64,000 nt of DNA from Natronoarchaeum mannanilyticum. GTDB lineage: Archaea > Halobacteriota > Halobacteria > Halobacteriales > Natronoarchaeaceae. Shown piece after piece: positions 44,725 through 51,323 of the stretch (positions within the stretch are counted from its first letter, which is position 1; each line of letters opens with the position of its first letter). The translations under genes and the position numbers were made by a program. The notes below the pieces were generated by a model. The model made no database searches, was not told where the DNA came from, and saw only the letters and a program-made list of their open reading frames with translations. Location of the stretch: assembly GCF_039522665.1 (NCBI RefSeq), contig NZ_BAAADV010000003.1, forward strand, positions 186,001 to 250,000. The letters run 5' to 3'.

Positions 44725-45003
44725 TCACCAGGTCTCGACGACGCCCTCGCGGACGTCCTCGGCGCACCCTCGACAGCCGGGATGGTCCGGATCGAAGCAC
44801 TCGGGCCGTCCGTCGGCGTCCAGATTGACCGCGCGCCGCTCGGCGTAGCGGCGACAGACGATTCGGACTTTGCCGTCCTCGTCGCGCGGCAGCGACGCCG
44901 TGCGCTGGCCCTCGTGGTAGGCCTGTCGGGCTTCCTCGAGCTGGCGGCCCGCGCCGCGGAGCGTCTTGCTGACGAACCGCCGGACGCGGTCGCGATCACC
45001 CAC
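44725..45003 (-). CDS. DUF7091-like haloarchaeal protein
   Basis: This 92-residue protein is read from GTG 45003 (VGDRDRVRRFVSKTLRGAG); an in-frame ATG at 45060 would add 19 residues without homology that I know. The sequence KVRIVCRRYAERRAVNLDAD, then CFDPDHPGCRGCAEDVREGVVETW, has four Cys that could bind metal. It matches the haloarchaeal DUF7091 family as I recall it. It is divergent from the rpa operon. Function unknown. Confidence 0.65.
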   Translation of the reverse strand: MGDRDRVRRFVSKTLRGAGRQLEEARQAYHEGQRTASLPRDEDGKVRIVCRRYAERRAVNLDADGRPECFDPDHPGCRGCAEDVREGVVETW

Positions 45004-45211
45004 GGCGACCACCGGCCTCTGGCATACGAAACGGTTGCGGGCGGGCGCACTAAGGTCCATCGCAGGCGCGCGTTTGCGCGGACGACGCCGAAGCCGATCG
45101 CCCGCGTCCCCGGGCGGCGATTCCGGTCAAATCTCCGATCCGACAGGTGCGTTAGAGTCCGTCATCCGACGCCGTACCGGTGGTTTTCACTTTCGATCCG
45201 GTCGCCACAAG

Positions 45212-45219
45212 TTTATATA
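45212..45219 (+). promoter_or_regulatory. TATA box of the rpa3 operon
   Basis: The sequence tttatata lies in an AT-rich patch about 62 nt before the ATG at 45278. That leaves a 5' leader of about 35-40 nt, unlike the mostly leaderless genes here. Confidence 0.65.
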
Positions 45220-45277
45220 CGAACGGGGCCAACGTTCGAGTGTCTCCCACCGAAAACAGAGCGGAGACGAGAAAGCC

Positions 45278-46216
45278 ATGAGTGATCTTCGAGAGCACGC
45301 GGAAGACATACACGAACAGTTTTCGGACCACCTGGAGATCGACGTCGACGACGTCGAGTCGCGGCTGTCCAACCTGGTCGACGAGTACAGAGTGCCCGTC
45401 GACGAGGCGCGCCGCAGCGTCACCAACCACTACCTCGACGAGGCGGGGTTAGAGCGCGACGCACTCGGCGGCGGTGGCGGCGACGGCAGCGAGCTGATCG
45501 CCGTCGGCGACATCGACGAGGACGAGGCGTGGCACACGGTCGAGGCGAAACTCGTCGACCTGTGGGAGCCCCGCAGCGACTCGATCGCGCAGGTGGGCCT
45601 GCTCGGCGACGAGAGCGGGACGATCAAGTTCGTCAAGTGGGCCGAGTCCGACCTCCAGGAACTGGAGGAGGGCGCGGTCTACCGCCTGGGTAACGTCGTC
45701 ACCGACGAGTACGAGGGCCGGTTCTCGGTCAAGCTCAACAGCACGACGACGATCGAGGAACTCGACGAGGACATCGAGGTCGGCGACGACGCCGAGGAGA
45801 TCGAGGGCGCGCTGGTCGACATCCAGAGCGGCAGCGGCCTCATCAAGCGCTGCCCCGAGGAGGACTGCACGCGCGTTCTGCAGAACGGCCGCTGCAACGA
45901 GCACGGCGAGGTCGAAGGCGAGTTCGACCTCCGCATCAAGGGCGTGATCGACGACGGCCTCGACGCCCACGAGGTCATCTTCAACCAGGAGGCGACCGAG
46001 GAGGTCGCCGACATCACGCTGGAGGAAGCACAGGAGATGGCGATGGACGCGCTCGACACCGAGGTCGTCGCGGACGAGATCGCCGACGCCCTGCTGGGCA
46101 AGTACTACCGCGTCGCCGGACCGGTGTTCGGCCGCTACGTCCTCGCGGACGAGGTCGAGGAGCTCGCCGGGCCGACGGACGTCGAGGACACGCTGATCAA
46201 AGCGAGGTCGATCTAA
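45278..46216 (+). CDS. rpa3: replication protein A, Rpa3-type single-strand DNA-binding protein
   Basis: This 312-residue protein has an N-terminal helical region (EHAEDIHEQFSDHLEIDVDD), one OB fold (about 75-160: TVEAKLVDLWEPRSDSIAQVG and IKFVKWAESDL), and a zinc finger with CPEEDCTRVLQNGRCNEHGE near residue 193. A C-terminal beta/alpha part ends DVEDTLIKARSI. One OB fold plus zinc finger at about 310 residues fits haloarchaeal Rpa3 rather than the longer Rpa1. It coats ssDNA in replication and repair. It is followed one base later by rpap3, the conserved rpa-rpap operon arrangement. Confidence 0.93.
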   Translation: MSDLREHAEDIHEQFSDHLEIDVDDVESRLSNLVDEYRVPVDEARRSVTNHYLDEAGLERDALGGGGGDGSELIAVGDIDEDEAWHTVEAKLVDLWEPRSDSIAQVGLLGDESGTIKFVKWAESDLQELEEGAVYRLGNVVTDEYEGRFSVKLNSTTTIEELDEDIEVGDDAEEIEGALVDIQSGSGLIKRCPEEDCTRVLQNGRCNEHGEVEGEFDLRIKGVIDDGLDAHEVIFNQEATEEVADITLEEAQEMAMDALDTEVVADEIADALLGKYYRVAGPVFGRYVLADEVEELAGPTDVEDTLIKARSI

Positions 46217-46217
46217 C

Positions 46218-46811
46218 ATGAGCGACGCACCGAGTCGAGAGGTCGCGCGGCGAGCGTTCGCCAGCGAGTTCAACGATTCGAGCTACACGTTCAAGGAGTC
46301 GGACGACGAGCGAGCGCCCGTCTACGCGCTGTTGCCGACCGGGGAGCGCGCGAACCGCGTGTTCTTCGTCGGCACGCTCACCGAGAAGGAAGATATCGGC
46401 GACGACAACGAGTACTGGCGCGGCCGGATCGTCGACCCGACGGGGACGTTCTTCGTCTACGCCGGCCAGTACCAGCCCGACGCCGCCGCGATGCTGCGGG
46501 ACCTGGAACCGCCCGCCTACGTCTCGGTCGTCGGCAAGCCCCGCACCTACGAGACCGACGAGGGCGACGTGAACGTCTCCGTGCGACCGGAGTCGATCAC
46601 CGTCGTCGACGCCGACGTGCGGGACCGTTGGGTCGTCGAGACCGCCCAGCGCACGCTCGACCGGATCGAGAGCTTCGACCCCGAGGCCGACGAGTACGCC
46701 GCGATGGCCGACGAGCATTACGAGATGGCGATCGAGAACTACCGCCGCGAGGTCGTCACCGCCTTAGAGGACCTCGAAGACGAGCAGGAAGCCGCCGCCG
46801 ATCCGACCTAA
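46218..46811 (+). CDS. rpap3: RPA-associated protein Rpap3
   Basis: This 197-residue protein starts one base after the rpa3 stop. It begins SREVARRAFASEFNDSSYTF and carries an OB-like core with VFFVGTLTEKEDIGDDNEYW, IVDPTGTFFVYAGQYQPDA and YVSVVGKPRTYET, followed by a helical tail. This is the RPA-associated protein family (COG3390), cotranscribed with rpa genes in haloarchaea and needed for their function in DNA repair. Both proteins probably act as a complex on ssDNA. Confidence 0.92.
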   Translation: MSDAPSREVARRAFASEFNDSSYTFKESDDERAPVYALLPTGERANRVFFVGTLTEKEDIGDDNEYWRGRIVDPTGTFFVYAGQYQPDAAAMLRDLEPPAYVSVVGKPRTYETDEGDVNVSVRPESITVVDADVRDRWVVETAQRTLDRIESFDPEADEYAAMADEHYEMAIENYRREVVTALEDLEDEQEAAADPT

Positions 46812-46835
46812 CACGGTCGGATTGCGGCAGTTCCC

Positions 46836-46850
46836 GTTCGCCGTTTTTTG
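46836..46850 (+). terminator. T6 terminator after rpap3
   Basis: A run of six T (46844-46849) follows the rpap3 stop by about 33 nt (cgttcgccgttttttg), a good archaeal U-tract terminator for the rpa operon. Confidence 0.55.
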
Positions 46851-46943
46851 TTGTCTGGTTCGACGAGAGGATGCCTGATTGGTGTGATCTTCCGGTAGCT
46901 CCGCTCCTGGCGGTCCCTACGTCTACGGCCAACGAGAACTTCT

Positions 46944-47020
46944 CGAAAGCCCTCGGCCCGCTCCTAGCATCGGTGATAGCAGGGACTGGTTGGACCACCA
47001 CGAAAGCCCTCGGCCCGCTC
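46944..47020. repeat. 20-bp direct repeat pair
   Basis: The sequence cgaaagccctcggcccgctc occurs exactly at 46944-46963 and 47001-47020, a 57-bp period. The 37 bp between contain an unrelated tagcatcggtgatagcaggg stretch. Confidence 0.85.
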
Positions 47021-47077
47021 GCCCGTTCTCAGGGGGATATCCTCACTACGTTCGGATAGGGCCCCCTGAGAACGGGC
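47021..47077. repeat. perfect 16-bp inverted repeat
   Basis: The arm gcccgttctcaggggg (47021-47036) is exactly complementary to 47062-47077, with a 25-nt spacer that itself contains tatcc/ggata. The structure begins at the last base of the second direct repeat. It could form a stable hairpin in RNA or a cruciform in DNA. Confidence 0.85.
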
Positions 47078-47103
47078 CACCGGTCCTCGCCCTTTCAGTC
47101 CAC

Positions 47104-47475
47104 CGGAAGACTCGCTACGCTCGTCTTCCGAGCCCTGCCTCGCTTCGCTCGGCAGGACACCAGGACAGTACCGCGACCGCTTGCGCGGGTCGCCACAAGG
47201 GCGACCACGCGCAGCCCTGCCCTTCCCCGGGGCGCGACACAGGGTCGCGCCCGGCCGCGGGGTTGCGGTGGCGCGCGCTGTCGAGCCGCTCGTGGCGAGA
47301 CAGCGCCGCGCGAGGGATGAGTAGCGCAGGCGCAAGCCGAGCAACGCAATCGGTTGGGGAGGACGAGGTCGCTGTGGGTGGGAATGAAAGGGGCCGCCTC
47401 GGTCGATCCGGTGAGGCGACGGTGAGCCGAACATCGTGAGGCGAACGTCGGAAGACGAGGGGAGCGAGTCTTCCG
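47104..47475. repeat. three hairpins with GAGCG-AGCGA-type loops
   Basis: Stem cggaagac/gtcttccg occurs twice: at 47104-47130 with loop tcgctacgctc, and at 47449-47475 with loop gaggggagcga. A third hairpin, cctgcc/ggcagg at 47134-47156, has loop tcgcttcgctc. The loops are the reverse complement, or a variant, of those at 5059-5070 and 5117-5128, so they belong to the same dispersed family. Confidence 0.7.
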
Positions 47476-47741
47476 GAATAAGCACTGGACTGAGCGAGCA
47501 CCGCGAGCGAAGGAAGCGCACAGCGAGCCACAACCGGTCGACCGCGGCGGGGGCTTTCAGAGAGTTGCCGTCCAGTGTTGTTCGGGAGAGTGCGGCGGGG
47601 ACTTACAGCGCGTTCGCCCTCCCTGGCTGTCGATTCAGTCGTACACGAGCGATGCACCTCTCGCTCGATTGAGGAGAGCATAATACTCGATCCGGCGTCT
47701 GACAAACCTTCAAGTGAATTCAGCGAGAGGTCACGCCTAGC

Positions 47742-48155
47742 ATGGGCAACAAGAACAAGACGATCTCGTTCCGCGTCAACGAGGACGACTTCGAGTCGCT
47801 GCGGGAGATCGCCGAGGAGCGCGACCTCTCGCTGTCGGCGGTGTTCCGCGACTACGTCGACATGCTCGTTGCCCACGACGGCCAGGTCGAGGTCGTCCCC
47901 GAGCACGAACTCGACGGCCCCGTCGACGAGAGCGACGACGAGTTCCCGCCGAAGGTCACGGTCCCCAAGAGTTTCGTCCGCGAGCACGAGCGCCTCGAAC
48001 TCGAAGCCGACCACCTCCGGGAACAGTTAGACGAGTACAAGCAGTACGCCACGCACCTTCGCGAGCGCGTCGACGACGACGCCGACGACGTCATCCACTT
48101 AGAAGATCTCGACCGCGAGAAAGACGAGCAGGACGAGACGCTCCATCTGGGGTAG
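47742..48155 (+). CDS. ribbon-helix-helix DNA-binding protein, CdrL-like
   Basis: This 137-residue protein has an N-terminal ribbon-helix-helix (about 1-45: NKTISFRVNEDDFESLREIAEERDLSLSAVFRDYVDMLV) of the CopG/MetJ type. A conserved FPPKVTVPKSFVREHERLELEADHLREQLDEYKQYATHLRERV coiled coil follows, and an acidic end. The layout resembles haloarchaeal CdrL, a regulator of the cdrS-ftsZ2 cell-division locus; this comparison is from memory and unverified. No ftsZ is in the window. Expressed from the right edge of the repeat island. Confidence 0.78.
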   Translation: MGNKNKTISFRVNEDDFESLREIAEERDLSLSAVFRDYVDMLVAHDGQVEVVPEHELDGPVDESDDEFPPKVTVPKSFVREHERLELEADHLREQLDEYKQYATHLRERVDDDADDVIHLEDLDREKDEQDETLHLG

Positions 48156-48170
48156 CCAGCCCCGATTCGG

Positions 48171-48626
48171 TCAGCCCGACAGCTCCCGCTTCGTGTCGCG
48201 CGCCTGCTCTCTGGCTTCTTCGTCGCCCTCGACGGCCGCGAGCTCCTCGACCGCCTCCAGCGTCCGGACGCCGTTGTCGAGGAAGGACAGCACGTCGCCG
48301 GGATAGGCGTACAGCATGTAGTCGTCGCTCATCACGTCGACGATGGCGTCCGGGCCGAGCCCCTGGGCGCGCAGCTCCAGCAGGTACCGCATGAATTTCC
48401 GCTCCGGGCAGCCACAGTAGGGATTGTTGTCGCAGTCGCAGTCCAGAAAGTCCTCCGCGAAGTCCAGCACCCGATCGCGGGTGGCTTCGTCCAACTTCTC
48501 CAGTCCCTCCCCGGTGAACAGCACGTCCATCGTCGCGCCCTTGAACGCGCCCTTGGGGATGTGCGTGTCGAGCTGGGAGCTCAACTGCCGGTGGTTCTTC
48601 ACGTAGATCTTGTCCGTGATCGCCAC
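48171..48626 (-). CDS. Cys-rich haloarchaeal protein (probably DUF5814)
   Basis: This 151-residue protein starts at ATG 48626 (MAITDKIYVKNHRQLSSQLD). Its middle has a dense cysteine cluster DCDCDNNPYCGCPERKFMRYL that probably binds zinc or another metal. It continues with LRAQGLGPDAIVDVMSDDYMLYAYPGDVLSFLDNGVRTLE. It matches a haloarchaeal family that I believe is DUF5814, whose role is unknown; related domains occur beside helicase modules. It is convergent with the ribbon-helix-helix gene, with 15 bp between the stops. Confidence 0.7.
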   Translation of the reverse strand: MAITDKIYVKNHRQLSSQLDTHIPKGAFKGATMDVLFTGEGLEKLDEATRDRVLDFAEDFLDCDCDNNPYCGCPERKFMRYLLELRAQGLGPDAIVDVMSDDYMLYAYPGDVLSFLDNGVRTLEAVEELAAVEGDEEAREQARDTKRELSG

Positions 48627-48807
48627 AGTTGCCCGTCGCTACGGCGCCGCGGGAGAAAAGCGCCGCGGTGTGGCGCGCGGCGCCGATGCGGGAGCGCTAC
48701 CGCGTGCGTGCGACGCCGTATCGCGCCGCCGTCGTGTGAGAACGCCTGACGCTATCGGTGCGAGGCGTAACGTATTTCAATTCAGTCGCTGTTAGGTTGG
48801 AGTACGT

Positions 48808-48881
48808 GTCCGGGTTGGGGTAGTGGACTATCCTTCAGCCTTGTGGAGGCTGAGACGCGGGTTCGATTCTCGCACCTGGAC
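48808..48881 (+). tRNA. tRNA-His (GTG anticodon)
   Basis: This 74-nt tRNA has an 8-bp acceptor stem including G-1 (48808) paired with C73 (48881), the identity feature of tRNA-His. The anticodon stem is cagcc/ggctg (48836-48840, 48848-48852) with loop ttgtgga and anticodon GTG at 48843-48845. The T arm ends gcgggttcgattctcgc. CCA is not encoded. An AT-rich taacgtatttcaattc upstream (about 48767-48782) is the promoter. Its last 24 bases are repeated downstream. Confidence 0.97.
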
Positions 48882-48992
48882 TTTCTGACGACGAACGGAC
48901 GTGAGGAGTCGGAAGTCCGTTCGTAAGAGAATCGAATCACGCGAGACGAGCGCTAGCGAGTCTCGCATCGGGTTCGATTCTCGCACCTGGAC
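48858..48992. repeat. att-like 24-bp direct repeat of the tRNA-His 3' end
   Basis: The last 24 bases of tRNA-His (48858-48881, starting cgggttcgattctcgcacct) recur without mismatch at 48969-48992. A complete T-arm and acceptor 3' half duplicated downstream of a tRNA is the usual mark of tyrosine-integrase insertion at a tRNA (attL/attR). The 87 bp between the copies contain two hairpins: 48891-48900/48915-48924 and 48941-48947/48960-48966. They also contain an inverted copy of the T-loop core (gagaatcgaa). Confidence 0.85.
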
Positions 48993-49181
48993 CTGACAAA
49001 CTCTTTGATTGTTGTTTTTGGCCTTTGTAGGGCCTCAAATGGAGATTTACCCGTCCTTCGGCCGGAACATACAGATATTATCATTTTTGGCAGCACCAGC
49101 GATCGCCGTTTCGAAGATCCAAGAGTTGGCCGAACACTTTCGGGAACACGTTGGTCCATCCAAGTCAGCTAGAATCGAGCG
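48882..49181. other. low-GC gap after tRNA-His
   Basis: No supported gene lies in these 300 bp. After the second att-like copy, composition drops sharply: bases 49021-49080 contain 29 G/C of 60 and 49081-49140 contain 30 of 60, against roughly two thirds elsewhere. A T-rich run (49009-49018) could terminate the tRNA transcript. The low-GC stretch probably is a relic of inserted DNA. Confidence 0.6.
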
Positions 49182-49487
49182 ATGACTCGCCGGGAGGAAC
49201 TCGAAGCGTTGGCCGACCGCGTCGCGGTGATCGACGGCGTCGAGCGATCGTGGGGCGCCCGGAGCTTCGAGGACACGCTGCTGTTCGTCGAAGTGCCCAG
49301 CGGCGCAATGCTGCCGGACGACGCCGCCGAACTGCTGGACGAGCAAGAACTGACGGGCGCCAACGAAGCCTACGGCATCGACGCTTCGGGCGCCTCGGAC
49401 GCCGGCAACGTCGGCGACTACGAGCAACACCGGTTCGTCGACACGGCCGACGAGAACGAGAGCATCAGTCGAGCCAGTTCGACCTGA
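49182..49487 (+). CDS. conserved acidic protein of unknown function
   Basis: This 101-residue protein starts at ATG 49182. It reads ELEALADRVAVIDGVERSWGARSFEDTLLFVEVPSGAMLPDDAAELLDEQELTGANEAYGI, then a disordered end. Codon use and acidity are ordinary for the chromosome, so it is probably native and marks the right-hand end of the atypical patch. I do not recognise the family. Confidence 0.6.
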   Translation: MTRREELEALADRVAVIDGVERSWGARSFEDTLLFVEVPSGAMLPDDAAELLDEQELTGANEAYGIDASGASDAGNVGDYEQHRFVDTADENESISRASST

Positions 49488-49603
49488 ACCGGGCCGCGAC
49501 TCGACGTGACGCCCCGCCGGCGGACCGCACCGCGGCGACGTATCAGCGGTATCGACACACACGACTAACAGGCGCTCCGTGGACCCACCGACTGGGATCC
49601 AGC

Positions 49604-50011
49604 ATGAAACACAGCGAGTTCATCGGCAAGGCACAGCAGCGCACGGAGTTCGGCCAGCGCGGCCACGCGGTCCGCGCCACGCGGGCGGTACTGTGGACGC
49701 TCGGCGAGCGACTGCCCGAGGGCGACGCCACCGACCTGGCGTCGCCGCTGCCGGTCGATATCGACTTCTACCTGCGAGCGCCGGAGTCGGGCCAGCAGTT
49801 CGGCTTCGACGAGTTCGTCGACCGGGTCGGCGAACGGGCGGACGCCGACGAGTCCGACGCGACGTTCTACGCGCAGGCGATCGTCTCGCTGGTCGCGGAG
49901 GTCGTCCCCGAGGGCGAACTCGAGGACGTGCGGAGCTCGCTGCCCGACGAGTACGACCCGCTGTTCGAGCTCGTCGGCGTCGACGAGCAGGCCATCGAAC
50001 AGAACCGGTAG
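49604..50011 (+). CDS. DUF2267 family protein
   Basis: This 135-residue protein starts at ATG 49604 (MKHSEFIGKAQQRTEFGQRG). The sequence HAVRATRAVLWTLGERLPEGDATDLASPLPVDIDFYL, then FDEFVDRVGERADADESDATFYAQAIVSLVAEVVPEGELEDVRSSLPDEYDPLF, has the two-helical-repeat pattern typical of DUF2267. These all-helical proteins are widespread and their role is unknown. A gap of 147 bp precedes the receiver-PAS gene. Confidence 0.85.
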   Translation: MKHSEFIGKAQQRTEFGQRGHAVRATRAVLWTLGERLPEGDATDLASPLPVDIDFYLRAPESGQQFGFDEFVDRVGERADADESDATFYAQAIVSLVAEVVPEGELEDVRSSLPDEYDPLFELVGVDEQAIEQNR

Positions 50012-50158
50012 GCGTCGGAGTTTCCGATCGCGGATATTTTTCCATTCAGGAGCTGAAAATTCAGATCGACGAGCGTTCCGCCACCGCAACCAGCCGACCG
50101 CCGTACGGTCCCGGGGCCGCCGGAACCATTATTACTGACAGCTACGAGACAGAGGACA

Positions 50159-51301
50159 ATGACAACTGTCTCCGGGGGTCCCATCCGGGTTCTCATCGTC
50201 GACGACAACCCCCGCTTCGGGGAACTGGCGGAGATGTTTCTCGAGGAGGAGTTCGAGGACATCCGCGTCAAGGCGGTGACAAGCGCCGCCGAGGGCGAGA
50301 ACGTGCTCTCCGAAGCGACGGTCGACTGCGTCGTCAGCGACTACCAGATGCCCGAGAAAGACGGCGTCGAGTTCCTCCGCTCGGTGCGGGAGGATCATCC
50401 CGATCTCCCCTTTATTATCATGACTGGCAAGGGCGACGAGACCGTCGCCAGCGAGGCGATCTCGGCGGGCGTCACCGACTACATCCGCAAGGAGGCCGGC
50501 AGCGAGCACTACGACCTGCTGGCCCACCGCATCCGGAACGTCGTCGGCCAGCAGCGGGCCGAGCAGGCCAAGAAGGCGCGCAACCGGCGGATCCGCCGGG
50601 TGTACGAGCGGATCGACGACGGGTTCGTCGCGCTCGACGAGGAGTGGCAGCTCACGTACGCCAACAGCCGCGCGGCCGAGCTGCTGGACCGGCCGAACGA
50701 CGAGCTGATGGGCAAACGAGCGACGGAGGTGTTCCCCGGGATCGAGGATACCGAGTTCTACGAGGCGGCCGCGGGCGTGCTGGAGGACCAAGAGGTACTG
50801 ACCGTCGAGGAGCACTACGACCTGCTCGACGCCTGGTTCGAGGTGCGGATCTTCCCCGACGTCGACGGGCTGTCGATCTACTTCCGCGATATCACCGAGC
50901 GCAAGCGTCGCCAGCAGGAACTGGAGCGCTCGCGCAAGCGCTACCGGGCGCTGGTCGACACGGCGCCGACGGCGATCGTCGTCGTCGACGCCGACGACGG
51001 GAGCATCGTCGAGCTCAACCAGTCGGCCGAGTCGCTCCTCGGCTACGACTCCGAGGAACTCTCGGGAGACCACCACACCGAGCTCCACCCGCCGGAGGAC
51101 GAGTCGCTCTACGAGACGCTGTTCCGCGAGCGCCTCGAAGCCGGCGCGGGCATGGTGAGCAAGCACGCCGACGGCTCGCAGGTGTGCGTCGAGACGGCCG
51201 ACGGCGAGCGCGTCCCCGTCGAGATCTCCTCGCAAGTGATCGAGCTAGAAGAGGAGCGGCTGGTCCAGAGCGTCATCCGGGACATCGTCAAGCGATCCTG
51301 A
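50159..51301 (+). CDS. receiver-PAS-PAS signalling protein without kinase domain
   Basis: This 380-residue protein has a receiver domain (1-130: VLIVDDNPRFGELAEMFLEE, phosphoacceptor Asp in VVSDYQMPEKDGVEFL, and [25 protein letters not shown]). Two PAS domains follow (about 145-265 and 270-380), with DEEWQLTYANSRAAELLDRP and NQSAESLLGYDSEELSGDHH. It ends VIRDIVKRS without a histidine kinase or other output. The architecture and many receiver motifs match the protein at 31692-32936. The TTATTA-like cattattact at about 50127-50137 may be its promoter. Confidence 0.85.
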   Translation: MTTVSGGPIRVLIVDDNPRFGELAEMFLEEEFEDIRVKAVTSAAEGENVLSEATVDCVVSDYQMPEKDGVEFLRSVREDHPDLPFIIMTGKGDETVASEAISAGVTDYIRKEAGSEHYDLLAHRIRNVVGQQRAEQAKKARNRRIRRVYERIDDGFVALDEEWQLTYANSRAAELLDRPNDELMGKRATEVFPGIEDTEFYEAAAGVLEDQEVLTVEEHYDLLDAWFEVRIFPDVDGLSIYFRDITERKRRQQELERSRKRYRALVDTAPTAIVVVDADDGSIVELNQSAESLLGYDSEELSGDHHTELHPPEDESLYETLFRERLEAGAGMVSKHADGSQVCVETADGERVPVEISSQVIELEEERLVQSVIRDIVKRS

Positions 51302-51323
51302 GCGAGCATTCGCGATCGCGTCC

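Larger units (their letters stand above)
46812..47741. other. 930-bp gene-poor repeat island
   Basis: No supported protein gene lies here. The stretch is built from direct and inverted repeats and hairpins (listed separately). The left side carries two copies of a cgaaagccc-cggcc motif, and the right side carries a related motif in inverse orientation (47542-47561, ending gggctttcag). This is compatible with a decayed non-autonomous mobile element. Its right end leads into the promoter of the ribbon-helix-helix gene (taatact at about 47681-47687). Confidence 0.55.

Noticed and set aside
46868-47059. A 62-residue frame reading MPDWCDLPVAPLLAVPTS... through the direct repeats.
   Set aside because: It simply translates the two copies of the 20-bp repeat (KALGPL twice) and lacks independent coding signs.
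46990-48014. Long open frames (for example a 299-residue minus-strand frame 47115-48014) over the repeat island and the RHH gene.
   Set aside because: High GC removes stop codons. The translations are Arg/Ser/Pro-rich and non-acidic, and part is antisense to a clear RHH gene.
48953-49562. Minus-strand frames over the low-GC patch that could be an integrase remnant.
   Set aside because: The translations show none of the tyrosine-recombinase residues (R...HxxR...Y), so I could not support an integrase fragment.
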